64,000 nt of DNA from Chitinophaga silvatica (lineage in GTDB: Bacteria > Bacteroidota > Bacteroidia > Chitinophagales > Chitinophagaceae), in assembly GCF_003419895.1 (NCBI RefSeq), contig NZ_QPMM01000001.1, forward strand, positions 806,001 through 870,000, written 5' to 3'. Shown one piece after another: positions 14,567 through 24,700 of this stretch. Position 1 is the first letter of the stretch. Every line of letters begins with the position of its first letter. Below the pieces are notes generated by a model. That model did not search any database. It was not told the origin of the DNA and was given only the letters and a program-made list of their open reading frames with translations. Both the position numbers and the translations under genes were made by a program.

Positions 14567-17500
14567 TTAGAATGTGGCTAAAGCACCTACGTTAAATACT
14601 CTCTGAATCGGATATCCTAATCCGTTACCAGCCATTTCAATATCCCAAAGTTTAAATTTGCTCCAGGTTAGCAGATTGCTACCGTTGGCGTATATACGTA
14701 GTTTTGATATATGTGCCCAGTCTCTGACGGTATAACCTATTTCCATCTGTTTCAATCTTATAAAGGCTCCATTTCTCATAAACCAGGTGCTGGTCTGGGC
14801 ATTGTTGTCATTACCTATTCCTGTTGTGCTGAGGCGTGGCCATAATGCATAGAGGTCTCTGTGTTCTTCAGACCAATGACTATCGGCATATGCTTTCAGT
14901 AATTGGTTCTGTGGTCTGCCTGATAAAGATTCATTATCGTAGTAATAGGTCATGAAAGGAGCAGTGGCCCGTGCATTGATCCAAAATGATTCTCTGCCCA
15001 GACCCTGGAAGAATGCAGAGAAGTCGAATTTTTTGTAGCCTACGGAGAAACCGAATCCATAGGTGATTTCAGGAGTTGTAGGATATCCGAGTGGTACCAT
15101 ATCCAACGAAGTAATCTGACCATCACCATTTACATCATGGAATTTGATATCGCCACCTCCATATTCGCCAAAGTTCTGACGAGGCGATTTAGCCGCTTCC
15201 TGATCATCTACAAACAATCTTTCTGCTATGTATCCCCATTGCTGATTAATCGGATAACCAACATGCAGTTTCCATGGAGCACCATCATAGGATGGTTCTT
15301 CATAACTGGTGAATTTGTTGGTTGCATAGGTGAAGTTGGCACGCCCCTGTATCCAGAGTGATTTATTAAAAGAGTGATTATAATCTGCTGAAAGGTCTAT
15401 TCCTTTTGATTCTGCTGCTCCAACATTAGCACGTGGCTGTGCAGATAACCCCATAGTTGCCGGAGTGGCAGTACGTGTCATCAGGATGTTGCTGCGCTTC
15501 TCTGTATAGATATCTGCCTGAATATCCAGCTTCCCGAATAAGCCGACTTCCAGACCAATATTTGTCTTTTTAGCCAGCTCCCAGCTGATATTGGGGTCTG
15601 CATATCGTGATAATGATATACCGGATCTCGAATAACCATTATCACGGCCAAATACGGCTCCTTTACTGCCATCATTCATGTTCACATTTGAGAGATACAT
15701 GAACCTGTCGTTCGGGTCTCCGATAGCATCATTACCTGATAAGCCGTAAGTAGCGCGTAATCTCAGGTTGTTGATGGTGCTTTTATATTGCTCAAAGAAT
15801 GGTTCATTGGAAACACTCCAGGCCATACCTGCGGAAGGGAAGAAGCCCCAGCGGTGCGACTCATGAAAACGTTCAGACCCGTTGTAACCAAAGTTTAGCT
15901 CCAGGTAATACCTGTTTTTATAGGAGTAGGTACCACGGCCGGCTAAGCCTACGTTTCTGAATGGTAAGGATGCCTGTAAGTCGGCCCCATTACCTGTCAG
16001 GTTATTTCTAACCATGAATACAAACAATCCACTGAGTGTATGGTCTTTGTGGAAAGTCCGGTTATAGTTTAATGCTGATTCCAGGTAGAAATTGGAACTA
16101 ACGGTTTTGGTACCCGGCAGGTAATTGAGATATTCGGTACCTGTTTCCTCATTCATCAGGTCCAGTTTATACGTATTGGTTAGCTTATCGTAGGAAGAGG
16201 GTTGGTACCAGAATGGGAAGTAGGCGCGTGTTACATCAAAATAACTGTTTCTTGTAACATTCACCATGGTTCTGAAATTCAGGCCTTCTGTGAGGGAAGC
16301 AAGATCCTGTTTTACTTCAAACTGGGCGGCCATGAGAGAACGGGAATAGTTTTTATAACCTTTTACCATATCCGCATATGGGTTAAGGAGAAAACCACCG
16401 TCTTCATGATTTCCAAACATAATATGCTGTACATATTTATGATCCTCATCCATCGGATAATAGGCAGGGAAATAAACGGGATTGGTGCGCATTACATTTC
16501 TGTAAACAGAAGCACCGCCATCTATCGGGCCTTTATAATCGTCGAACGATCCATTGAGCCTGATTGCCAGTTCCGTTGATTTAGTAACATTAACATTGAC
16601 GTTTGAACGAAGCGAATAGTTTTTTAGGTCGATGTTACTGTTGAAGTTATTGCGTTTGTCTACTTTCAGAATACCGTTATCCTGGTTGAAAGATCCGGCA
16701 ACATAGTATCGTGCAATGTTTCCTCCACCACTAACGTTCAGGTTGGCGCGTTGATTGGTAGTGTAGTTTTTAAAGAGCGACTTCCTCCAATCGGTAGACG
16801 GATAAACATATGGATTTACTCCGTTGATGGTATTGTCAATTTTCTGATCGGTGTAGGGGAGTTGCCCAAGCGGGTCTCTGGTAAGCACGGCCTCATTGTT
16901 GAGGCGCATATACGTAATTGGGTCTGCCAGTTCTACGTTTCGGGTAGGGGCAGCCACTGAATTTTCGAGGCGTAAGGTTATTGCAGCTTTACCTTCCTTA
17001 CCTTCTTTGGTGGTAACGAGTATAACACCGTTGGCAGCTCTGCTGCCGTATAATGAAGTAGCGGTGGCATCTTTCATGATAGAGAAGCTGGCTATATCAT
17101 CTGGCTGTAGTCGGGCCAGGTCAGTTACGGTAAGCTCTATTCCATCAATCAGGATTAGCGGATCTTTTTTGTAACCAAAGGTGGTAACACCGCGAATGAA
17201 GAAGTCGGCATTATCTTGCCCTGGTTCTCCGCTGCGTTGGTAGCCGATTACGCCGGCTATACGTCCTGCCAGGGCGGTAGTCAGGTTACTGGAGGGAATT
17301 TTGAGTTCGGCCGGATTAATAGTAGTAACGGCACCAACAACATCTGCTTTCTTTTGTTTTCCGAATGCTACGATTACTGTTTCATTCAGCTGGTTGGCGG
17401 AGGCTTTTAAAATAATGTTGATGACTTCACGACTGCCTACAGGTATTTCCTGCGGGGCAAAACCTATCATGCTAAATATTAAAGTTGCATTTGTTGGTAC

Positions 17501-17713
17501 TTTCAGGATGTATCGACCATTAACATCGGAGGCAGTCCCCACTCCGGGTTTGTTCTTAACGCCAATGGAAGCGCCGATAATTGGGCTTCCGGTACTATCT
17601 GTAACTAATCCTCTTACTTCTTTATCAGTAGTTTGAAAAGGACTGGCAAAGGCTGGCGGACGGAATAGCAGTAAGATAATTACCACCAGAAAGGCGTAAA
17701 ACTTGTTTTGCAT
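14567..17713 (-). CDS. SusC/RagA family TonB-dependent outer-membrane transporter
   Basis: A 1048-aa outer-membrane barrel for TonB-driven uptake. Signal peptide 1-24, carboxypeptidase-regulatory-like domain at about 33-110 (VRGLVTDSTGSPIIGASIGV), plug domain (VVGAVTTINPAELKIPSSNL through SIMKDATATSLYGSRAANGV), then the barrel ending in an aromatic residue (VGALATF). It has no N-terminal STN domain, so control through a FecI/FecR pair is not expected, unlike the second locus. It is the first gene of a four-gene operon. The upstream region holds a near-palindrome and a hairpin, and then the divergent Xre regulator at 18249. Confidence 0.93.
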   Translation of the reverse strand: MQNKFYAFLVVIILLLFRPPAFASPFQTTDKEVRGLVTDSTGSPIIGASIGVKNKPGVGTASDVNGRYILKVPTNATLIFSMIGFAPQEIPVGSREVINIILKASANQLNETVIVAFGKQKKADVVGAVTTINPAELKIPSSNLTTALAGRIAGVIGYQRSGEPGQDNADFFIRGVTTFGYKKDPLILIDGIELTVTDLARLQPDDIASFSIMKDATATSLYGSRAANGVILVTTKEGKEGKAAITLRLENSVAAPTRNVELADPITYMRLNNEAVLTRDPLGQLPYTDQKIDNTINGVNPYVYPSTDWRKSLFKNYTTNQRANLNVSGGGNIARYYVAGSFNQDNGILKVDKRNNFNSNIDLKNYSLRSNVNVNVTKSTELAIRLNGSFDDYKGPIDGGASVYRNVMRTNPVYFPAYYPMDEDHKYVQHIMFGNHEDGGFLLNPYADMVKGYKNYSRSLMAAQFEVKQDLASLTEGLNFRTMVNVTRNSYFDVTRAYFPFWYQPSSYDKLTNTYKLDLMNEETGTEYLNYLPGTKTVSSNFYLESALNYNRTFHKDHTLSGLFVFMVRNNLTGNGADLQASLPFRNVGLAGRGTYSYKNRYYLELNFGYNGSERFHESHRWGFFPSAGMAWSVSNEPFFEQYKSTINNLRLRATYGLSGNDAIGDPNDRFMYLSNVNMNDGSKGAVFGRDNGYSRSGISLSRYADPNISWELAKKTNIGLEVGLFGKLDIQADIYTEKRSNILMTRTATPATMGLSAQPRANVGAAESKGIDLSADYNHSFNKSLWIQGRANFTYATNKFTSYEEPSYDGAPWKLHVGYPINQQWGYIAERLFVDDQEAAKSPRQNFGEYGGGDIKFHDVNGDGQITSLDMVPLGYPTTPEITYGFGFSVGYKKFDFSAFFQGLGRESFWINARATAPFMTYYYDNESLSGRPQNQLLKAYADSHWSEEHRDLYALWPRLSTTGIGNDNNAQTSTWFMRNGAFIRLKQMEIGYTVRDWAHISKLRIYANGSNLLTWSKFKLWDIEMAGNGLGYPIQRVFNVGALATF

Positions 17714-17742
17714 ACGTGATTATTATTTTGATTGATAAATTC

Positions 17743-17802
17743 GTATATACGTTTACGTTATATACATGAAAAGCTCATTCCACAGGAGTATTTATCCTGT
17801 GG
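17743..17802. promoter_or_regulatory. Near-palindrome and hairpin upstream of susC
   Basis: GTATATACGT-TT-ACGT(T)ATATAC at 17743-17765 is a palindrome with one extra base, 30 bp upstream of the susC start. CCACAGGA (17780-17787) pairs with TCCTGTGG (17795-17802) around a 7-nt loop. Neither has a T-run, so an operator or leader element is more likely than a terminator. The rest of 17714-18102 shows no gene or clear consensus promoter. Confidence 0.35.
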
Positions 17803-18102
17803 CTCATAATGAATAAGACATTTGTAAATGTTAGTACTAGGTAAATGTCGCTGCTGCTACTAGCTTCGGTATTCTATTTCATAACTGGAACCTACATTTT
17901 TGTAATCGATTGCAATTTTAATTGTTAAAAAATACTGGCATAGGCCTTATTTCAGAAAATTTTCTTCTTAAATCTTACGTTGGAACTTAATATTGGGCCC
18001 TTGAAAAGCTAAACTTACACGCGTGGATCAATAAAGGGCTTTTTTACACTTAATCAGGTCAACAAAGATTCCAATATATTATTGACGATACAAGTTTAGT
18101 TG

Positions 18103-18138
18103 GTTGTATATTACAACTGAAAAGGTTGTATTTTACAA
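18103..18138. promoter_or_regulatory. Two operator-like palindromes upstream of the Xre regulator
   Basis: GTTGTA-TAT-TACAAC (18103-18117) and TTGTA-TTT-TACAA (18126-18138) are dyads of the same half-site, TTGTA, with centres 22 bp apart, about two helical turns. They lie about 110 bp before the Xre gene at 18249 and in the shared region with the divergent susC. A TACATTTA -7-like box at 18221-18228 lies between them and the gene. Confidence 0.45.
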
Positions 18139-18248
18139 TTGCAATCGATATCTTGTTGGCTAACACGTTGTGAATAAACGATTTGACCGATTGTAGAATT
18201 ACTTATTCAATTGTTTAATGTACATTTAGCACTAAATTTTTTTATTAT

Positions 18249-18614
18249 ATGAATATTGGTCAGAAAATAGCCCGCCTACGGGAGATCCGAGGCATCAAAC
18301 AGGCTGATCTGGCACGCAGGTTAGGCGTTACGCAGCAAGCTTTATCTAAAATGGAGAATGCAGATTCAATGGACGACAAAAGACTCGAAAAAGTAGCTGC
18401 AGCACTGGATATCTCTCCTGATGTTATACGAAATTTTAAAGAAGAGGTGATTATCAATAATATATACGATCAGAACAATACAGTCATCAACTATCAATTC
18501 AATCCAATCGAAAAGATAGTAGCCCTTTATGACCAGTTACTCGAAACAGAACGTAAACGTATCGAATTGTTGGAAGCAATGCTCAAATTACAACAGGAAA
18601 AAAAACGAGACTAG
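18249..18614 (+). CDS. Xre-family transcriptional regulator
   Basis: A 121-aa DNA-binding protein. Residues 1-62 form a Cro/C1-type HTH (IARLREIRGIKQADLARRLG, recognition helix around VTQQALSKMENADS). The C-terminal part (YDQLLETERKRIELLEAMLK) is a predicted coiled coil that probably mediates dimerisation. The tandem TTGTA-n3-TACAA dyads about 110 bp upstream are natural candidates for its own operator. The gene is divergent from the susC operon, so it might also affect susC, but the dyads are about 390 bp from that start. Its 3' end overlaps the convergent small lipoprotein gene by 4 bp. Confidence 0.85.
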   Translation: MNIGQKIARLREIRGIKQADLARRLGVTQQALSKMENADSMDDKRLEKVAAALDISPDVIRNFKEEVIINNIYDQNNTVINYQFNPIEKIVALYDQLLETERKRIELLEAMLKLQQEKKRD

Positions 18615-18778
18615 TTTCGCTTTCCTCCTCGTGTAACTAAAAACACAATCAATCCAACTACTACTGCAACACAAATAATTCCAGTCCAAACTCCCGCTTT
18701 AAAAATTCCACCAATCACTTGGCAACTACTAAATAAGAATAGTATCCCGGTTAATAGATAAAAATTTATTGGTCTCAT
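18611..18778 (-). CDS. Small lipoprotein with one transmembrane helix
   Basis: A 55-aa protein. The segment LLTGILFLFSSCQVIGGIFK contains a lipobox (FSSC), and a long hydrophobic helix (GIICVAVVVGLIVFLVT) and a basic tail (RGGKRN) follow. Closely similar mini-lipoproteins are common in Bacteroidota and are often mislabelled phosphatidate cytidylyltransferase, although they are far too short for that enzyme. A start at 18799 is in frame, but the ATG at 18778 places the signal sequence correctly. It overlaps the end of the convergent Xre gene by 4 bp. Function is unknown. Confidence 0.7.
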   Translation of the reverse strand: MRPINFYLLTGILFLFSSCQVIGGIFKAGVWTGIICVAVVVGLIVFLVTRGGKRN

Positions 18779-18792
18779 CTTGTTCAGGTTTA

Positions 18793-18815
18793 ATGACATA
18801 TATCAACAATGTCAT
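18793..18815. promoter_or_regulatory. Perfect inverted repeat between divergent genes
   Basis: ATGACAT (18793-18799) and ATGTCAT (18809-18815) are perfect complementary arms around a 9-bp spacer. They lie between the divergent small lipoprotein and the ECF sigma gene, just before that gene's promoter, as an operator would. The binding protein is unknown. Confidence 0.35.
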
Positions 18816-18832
18816 ATCCCGTACCAAAAAAA

Positions 18833-18863
18833 TTTGAAGATCAAAGATTAATTGATAGCTTTA
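18833..18863 (+). promoter_or_regulatory. Promoter of the ECF sigma factor gene
   Basis: TTTG at 18833-18836, a 19-bp spacer and TAGCTTTA at 18856-18863 match the Bacteroidota consensus with one mismatch. The ATG at 18883 lies 19 bp downstream. Confidence 0.5.
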
Positions 18864-18882
18864 GGATATCAACCAAAATCGT

Positions 18883-19494
18883 ATGGATACAGGGAAAGCC
18901 ATAAATGTTGGCTTGCATGTAGTTACCTCTCATTCCTCACTTTGGGAATTATTTAGACAAGGTGACCGCAACGCTTTTGCCGCTATCTACGAAGAACATA
19001 TAAACGACCTATACCATTACGGTATGCATTTTTGCCAGCAGACTAACCTGGTAAAAGATTGCCTACAAGACTTATTTCAGGACCTGTGGATTAGCAAAGA
19101 ACACCTGGCTGCGGATATACGAAATGTTCGCTACTACCTGATTAGTAGCCTAAGACGCCGCTTACTGAAAGCCGCAAAAAATAATCAACGGTACCATCAC
19201 CCCGAATCCTGGGATTCCTTCGAATTCGACTTCTCAATCTCTAAAGAACATCAGTTAATTCAACTCGAAACCCTCGAAGAACAAAAAAGACTACTGCATG
19301 CTGCCCTCAGCCAGCTAACCAAACGACAACGAGAAGCCATCTACCTCCGGTTCTATCAAAACCTTAGCTACCAGGAAGTTGCCGATATTATGTCTATGCA
19401 GGTCGACTCCGTCTATAACACTATCTCCAAAGCAATAAGCATCCTAAAGAAAAATCTCCCAATTCCCCTCTTATTACTCTTTTTAAAGAGTTAA
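18883..19494 (+). CDS. ECF RNA polymerase sigma factor (FecI/RpoE-like)
   Basis: A 203-aa sigma-70 family factor of the extracytoplasmic type. Region 2 spans about residues 20-95 (LFRQGDRNAFAAIYEEHIND, DCLQDLFQDLWISKEHL). Region 4 covers about 130-190, with the HTH LTKRQREAIYLRFYQNLSYQEVADIM split around the conserved REAIYLRFY. It belongs with the FecR anti-sigma factor at 20656 and the STN-containing SusC at 21749: ligand binding to SusC would signal through FecR to free this sigma factor for susCD transcription. The order is unusual because a convergent lipoprotein gene lies between sigma and anti-sigma. The hydrophobic C-terminus (IPLLLLFLK) is noticeable. Confidence 0.9.
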   Translation: MDTGKAINVGLHVVTSHSSLWELFRQGDRNAFAAIYEEHINDLYHYGMHFCQQTNLVKDCLQDLFQDLWISKEHLAADIRNVRYYLISSLRRRLLKAAKNNQRYHHPESWDSFEFDFSISKEHQLIQLETLEEQKRLLHAALSQLTKRQREAIYLRFYQNLSYQEVADIMSMQVDSVYNTISKAISILKKNLPIPLLLLFLKS

Positions 19495-19529
19495 TTAAAA
19501 AAGAAATTAGGAGATTCTTCTTAGTTCAG

Positions 19530-20366
19530 TTATTTATACTCGAATGCTGCAGTAACATTTCTATCACCTTGAGGCGTTTTCGGGAAGGTTACTATTGCTT
19601 TAATTGTATCGATCTGTTTGTTACTGATCTTACAAATGTTCTCACTTACCCTGTCAATATACGCCGGATCATTCCCGTTTTTTATAGTACGAACAATTTT
19701 CGCCGGAAATTTCGTCATCCTGCTTAGGACCGGTAAATTGTTAATTGTATAACCTTCAGCAAGCCCTACTGCAACAAAAATTAACGGATTAAAAACCACC
19801 GAGTCAGAATATTGATCTATAACATCTGTAATAATTGAATTCCCATTAATAGTCGTAATCTTAATGAGATCACCTCCACTATTGTATTCATAAGTTGTTT
19901 CGGTTTTTAATTGAGTTCCGGCTTCATTGGTTGTAGAGAATTTCAGCTTATTTGGTTGCCCATTGGTATTATAGCTAAATTCCATTTTATGTGTAACAGG
20001 ATAACCCGGCTGTTTGGTTCCTATCACATAATTTGAAATCCTGCCATTGTCATAACTATAGGTACTCTGATAAAGCGACTTGTCTTCAAAAATCGTTTTT
20101 ATTTTTTTATTCTCCCACTCAAAAATTGTTGAACTGGTTTGACTTGCTAAACTGTAGTTAATCTGTTTTAACGTGCTGTCAGTATTATACAATACTTCAG
20201 CTTCAATTCCATCAGTCCAATGGATTGCACGAACCAGTTTAAAAGCAATCAGGCTGTCGCCAGGCTTATTGGTTACAGGCGGTTCTTCTTCATTTTTCTT
20301 ACAGGATTGAAAAATTTGTAATGTCAATACCAGAATAAAGGCAATAGGTAAAATACTTCTCCGCAT
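19530..20366 (-). CDS. DUF4595-like secreted lipoprotein
   Basis: A 278-aa lipoprotein with lipobox LQIFQSCKKNEEE (Cys 22). It is rich in short beta-strand repeats of the Y-x-Y-N-x-x-G-x-L/I type (STYSYDNGRISNYV, EFSYNTNGQPNKLKFS, TYEYNSGGDLIKIT), as in DUF4595 and RHS-like repeat lipoproteins of Bacteroidota. It sits on the opposite strand between the sigma factor and its anti-sigma gene, convergent with the sigma gene across 35 bp. It may be an unrelated insertion or a surface protein of the same uptake locus. Function is unknown. Confidence 0.7.
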   Translation of the reverse strand: MRRSILPIAFILVLTLQIFQSCKKNEEEPPVTNKPGDSLIAFKLVRAIHWTDGIEAEVLYNTDSTLKQINYSLASQTSSTIFEWENKKIKTIFEDKSLYQSTYSYDNGRISNYVIGTKQPGYPVTHKMEFSYNTNGQPNKLKFSTTNEAGTQLKTETTYEYNSGGDLIKITTINGNSIITDVIDQYSDSVVFNPLIFVAVGLAEGYTINNLPVLSRMTKFPAKIVRTIKNGNDPAYIDRVSENICKISNKQIDTIKAIVTFPKTPQGDRNVTAAFEYK

Positions 20367-20497
20367 TTTAATAGGATTTGTGGTCAGGATATTAGTAATC
20401 TATATTTCAATGCAATGTTCATTTTAATTTTTTTAACTAAAAAACTTGGTAGACAGATAACCAGGTATGTCGACAAACAACATGATTTTCGAATGAA

Positions 20498-20526
20498 ATA
20501 CTTTGGTATACTAATTAATAAAGTAT
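20498..20526. promoter_or_regulatory. Inverted repeat in the region upstream of fecR
   Basis: ATACTTT (20498-20504) and AAAGTAT (20520-20526) are perfect arms around 15 bp. They lie about 130 bp before the FecR start, in a 289-bp gap that otherwise shows no clear promoter. This is a possible regulatory site, supported only by symmetry. Confidence 0.25.
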
Positions 20527-20655
20527 AGTGGTTGACGTTAGTAAAAAATATTAAATCATTCATTATTAGTTGATTCTGATATTTTTTAAAAAAACTTTGA
20601 AAAAAGTGATGAGATTTGACTCACTGACTACTCTTTACTAAAAAGTGCATGTTTT

Positions 20656-21690
20656 GTGGCTATAAACTACCTGTCATATTCCGCCAGTCAGTTAGCGCTC
20701 GACGAATCCTTTCAGCACTGGGTTTTGCACCCGGGCAGTAAGCACGTGTTTTGGGAAAACTGGGCATTAAATTACCCGGAGAAGACAGCTGTAATAGAAC
20801 AGGCCCGCCAGCTGGTTTTGGGTATCAGGTTTAAGAAATACGAAATCTCCGAAGAAACAAAAGATCAACTCCTGGAAGCGATATGGAATGGGATAGAAGA
20901 AGAAAAAACTTCGCAGGCCCCCGCTATCAGACCATTCCGGAAATGGAAGCAGCTAACGGGTTATGCAGCCGCTATAGTAGCCGGAGTTTTAATTATGGCT
21001 GCCTGGCAATATTATAATAGCTACAAACGTAGGCCCGTTCTCGTTAGCGCACATACCAGCCTGGGCGAAACCAAACAACTATTGTTACCTGATAGTTCTA
21101 TCGTTACCCTAAACGCAAACTCAAAACTGTTGTTTTCTGAGAATGCAAATATGCAACGGGAAGTCTGGCTGGATGGAGAAGCTTTTTTTAATGTTAAACA
21201 TACTGTTTCCAGTCAGCCGTTCATAGTGCATACATACGATAACCTGGATGTAAAGGTATTAGGCACTCAATTCAATGTAAACAGTATAGGAAATGAAATC
21301 GTAGTGGTGCTTGAAACAGGTAGTATCCTTCTGAATATAAATGAACTGCGTAATAGTAAAGCTACTTCCCTGTATCTCAAACCTGGAGAAATGATCAGGT
21401 ACAGCAAGCAGGATGGTAGCTACTCTAAAAGGAAAGTAGCTGTAGATCAGTATACTGCATGGAAATCCGGCAAATTAGTAATGGACGATTTTTCATTGGC
21501 CGATGTGGCTGTATTCATGCGACAGGTGTTTGGAAAAACATTAATTGTTCGTGACTCACAACTTCTGAATTATAAGGTTTCCGGGTCTATGCCAATAATT
21601 TATGACCCGGATACAATGATGATACAACTAAGTAAAGTATTTCGTACAAGATTCAACCAAAGAGGCGATGAAATTTGGATTCACAAGTAA
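20656..21690 (+). CDS. FecR family anti-sigma factor
   Basis: A 344-aa single-pass membrane regulator. The cytosolic N-terminal sigma-binding part (FQHWVLHPGSKHVFWENWAL) is followed by one helix at about 103-119 (YAAAIVAGVLIMAAWQY), a periplasmic FecR domain (SLGETKQLLLPDSSIVTLNA to KPGEMIRYS) and a C-terminal DUF4974 domain (FSLADVAVFMRQVFGKTLIV). The first codon is taken as GTG at 20656; no in-frame ATG precedes it and the N-terminus fits the family. It precedes susC by 58 bp and should pass the signal from that transporter to the ECF factor at 18883. Confidence 0.9.
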   Translation: MAINYLSYSASQLALDESFQHWVLHPGSKHVFWENWALNYPEKTAVIEQARQLVLGIRFKKYEISEETKDQLLEAIWNGIEEEKTSQAPAIRPFRKWKQLTGYAAAIVAGVLIMAAWQYYNSYKRRPVLVSAHTSLGETKQLLLPDSSIVTLNANSKLLFSENANMQREVWLDGEAFFNVKHTVSSQPFIVHTYDNLDVKVLGTQFNVNSIGNEIVVVLETGSILLNINELRNSKATSLYLKPGEMIRYSKQDGSYSKRKVAVDQYTAWKSGKLVMDDFSLADVAVFMRQVFGKTLIVRDSQLLNYKVSGSMPIIYDPDTMMIQLSKVFRTRFNQRGDEIWIHK

Positions 21691-21748
21691 TGAAAATCGC
21701 CGCTGATCATATAGCGCGTTAATTCTTAATCGTTAAAACCTGTTCACA

Positions 21749-24700
21749 ATGAAAAGAGGTTTACGTGTGTTGTCATTACACGCAATGGCCCTGTATTTCC
21801 TATCCCAAACGGCGTTGGCCCAAGACGCCCTTACTTCAACCAGCGATTGGCCCGCTAATCCCCATAGTGATAGTACAATGGTACAGCCGGAAGAGCTTGC
21901 CCTTAAAACCGTTCTTCACATGATTGAAGAACGGTTCAGTGTTGCTATTGCTTATAAAAGCAATATTGTAAAGAATAAATGGGTATTGGTGGCCGTTAAT
22001 TCCTGCCAATCGCCCGATGAAGCTTTAGGTAAAGCACTGGCCCCTTTCAACCTGCACTACGAAAAAGTGAGAGAACGATTTTATATGGTGTCGGAAAAAG
22101 TAAATACACCTCTTCCTCCCGACAATAATGTGCAACAACAACATCCCGTTAAAGGGATCATTAAAGATGAAAAAGGTAATCCCATTGTTGGCGTTACTGT
22201 AAGGATTACCGGCACTTCTATCGGCACTGTTACCAATACAGACGGCACTTATTCGCTTTCTGCTCCCGGAAAAAGTACCGACCAACTGGAAATCTCCTTT
22301 ATCGGATACGAATCTCAACATATTGCTATTGCTGGCAGGCAAATCATAAATGTTACCCTAAAAGAAGGTGCAAGCTCATTAAGTGAAATTGTTGTAACAG
22401 GGTATACAACCCAGAAGAAAAAAGATCTTACTGGTGCAGTTGCAGTAGTGGATATGGATAACCTGAGAAAACAACCATCAGCCTCCATTACCGAACAATT
22501 ACAAGGACAGGCATCCGGTGTAACTGTTATCGGATCGGGTCAGCCAGGGGAAGCTCCACAGGTGCGTATCCGCGGGGTCAATACCTTTGGTACCAACTCT
22601 CCGCTTTATGTAGTGGATGGCGTGCCAACTACAGATGTATCGGATCTGAACCCCAACGATTTTGCAAATATGTATGTATTGAAAGATGCGGGTGCTGCTT
22701 CAATATATGGATCACGTGCTTCTAACGGTGTAATCATTATTACAACCCGCAAAGGCACCGGTAAGGTGAAAGTGTCGTATGATGGATACTATGGACGCCA
22801 ATACCCTAAGAAGGGAAATGTTTGGAATACCCTCAATCCAAAGGAACAAGCTGAATTAAGATGGCTGGCATATAAAAACTCGGGCGTCGACCCGGGTACT
22901 CCGCAATATGGTCACGGTGCCAGTCCGGTAATCCCTGATTACATTCTTCCTTCAGGGGCAATGGAAGGCGATCCTGCAGTCAATCCTGACCTCTATTACC
23001 TCAATCCTAACTTCACTGATCAAAACGATTATAATAGCTTTTATCAGATTGCCAGAGCTAATAAAGCAGGTACAGACTGGTATCACGAAATTTTCCGTCC
23101 TGCTCCTATAACCAGTCATAACCTGGCGGTGAGCGGTGGTGGTGATAAAGGAAATTATCTTTTCTCACTCAACTATTTCAATCAGCAAGGAACCTTAATG
23201 AACACCTATCTTAAAAGATATACTGTTCGTTCCAACACTCAGTATAATATTACAGATCATATAAGAGTAGGGGAGAATATAGCTTATTCACTATCTGAAA
23301 ATCCTTCTGTAGAAATCAACTCTGCCGATGCGGCAATTGGTCATGCAATGCGTGAACAATCCATAATCCCGGTCTATGATATTAAAGGCAACTTTGCCGG
23401 TTCGGCTGGTGATGCCCTTGGTGATGCATTCAACCCGGTTGCCATGCAGTTTCGTACCCGCAATAATAAAGCCCTCAACACGCGTTTATTCGGTAACATC
23501 TTCGGAGAAATCGACTTCCTGAAATACTTTACTGTCAGATCAAGTTTTGGCGGGGAAGTAGTTTCCGGATGGTCGCATTCCTTTACTTTCCCTCAGTATG
23601 AAAATAAAGAGAATGCTACTTCCAACTCCTATACCGAAGGTTCTAATAATTCAAATAGCTGGACCTGGACCAACACCATCACCTTTCATAAAAAATTCGG
23701 AAAAGATCACGATTTAAAGATCATTGCCGGAACAGAAGCATTTGATAGCAGGAGCAGAGCCGTAGGGGGTACAACTAAAGATTATTTCAACTTCGATCCT
23801 TATTTCCCGGATCTCTCTACCGGTACCGGTGTTCAAACAAACTACAGCAACAGGGAACAGGAAGGATTGTTTTCGGTGTTGGGGCGCATAGACTATGCAT
23901 TTCAGGATAAATATCTTTTTAGCGCTACGCTTCGTAGAGATGGTTCTTCCAAATTCATTAATAATCCTTATGGTACTTTCCCTGCTGTATCTGCTGCCTG
24001 GCGTATTTCTCAGGAAGAATTTATGAAGAAGATCAACTGGATCACAGATCTTAAGATTCGTGGCGGTTGGGGTATAATGGGTAATCAGCTCAATCTGAGT
24101 GTCAATAATGGCTACTTCCTGTATGGCGGTAATCGCAATTCTTCCTACTATGATCTTGCTGGCGTAAATAACGGCCTTAATGCTGGTTTTGCTGGATTTC
24201 AGATTGGTAACCCGGATGCCAAATGGGAAAGTGATATCAACGCCAATATCGGTATAGATGCCTCTCTTTTTAATGGTAAACTGGAATGGTCTGTCGACTA
24301 TTATAGAAAAGATATTAAAGACCTTCTTTATAATCCGGAATTACCTGGATTGGCTGGTACTGCACCTCAGCCTTTCGTAAATATTGCGCGCATGAAAAAT
24401 GAAGGCTTCGATTTCTCTGTTGGCTGGCGTAGTAACCTGACCAAAGATTTACTGTTTACTGCTTCTGCAACATTTACAACCTATAAGAATAAGATCAGTA
24501 AAATAGCGGATGGGGTAGATTATTTCGATACGGATGGTCGCCGCTTTGATGGTAGTAACATTATCAGAAATGCAGTAGGGCAGCCAGTATCTTCATTCTT
24601 TGGGTATAAAGTAATTGGATTCTGGAATGATCAGTCTGAAATCGATGCTGCAGATAAGGCAGCGAGAAATGCCACTAAAAATGATGAAGCTATTTACCAG

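Noticed and set aside
16202..16579. 125-aa plus-strand ORF inside susC
   Set aside because: Antisense shadow of a conserved TonB-dependent transporter.
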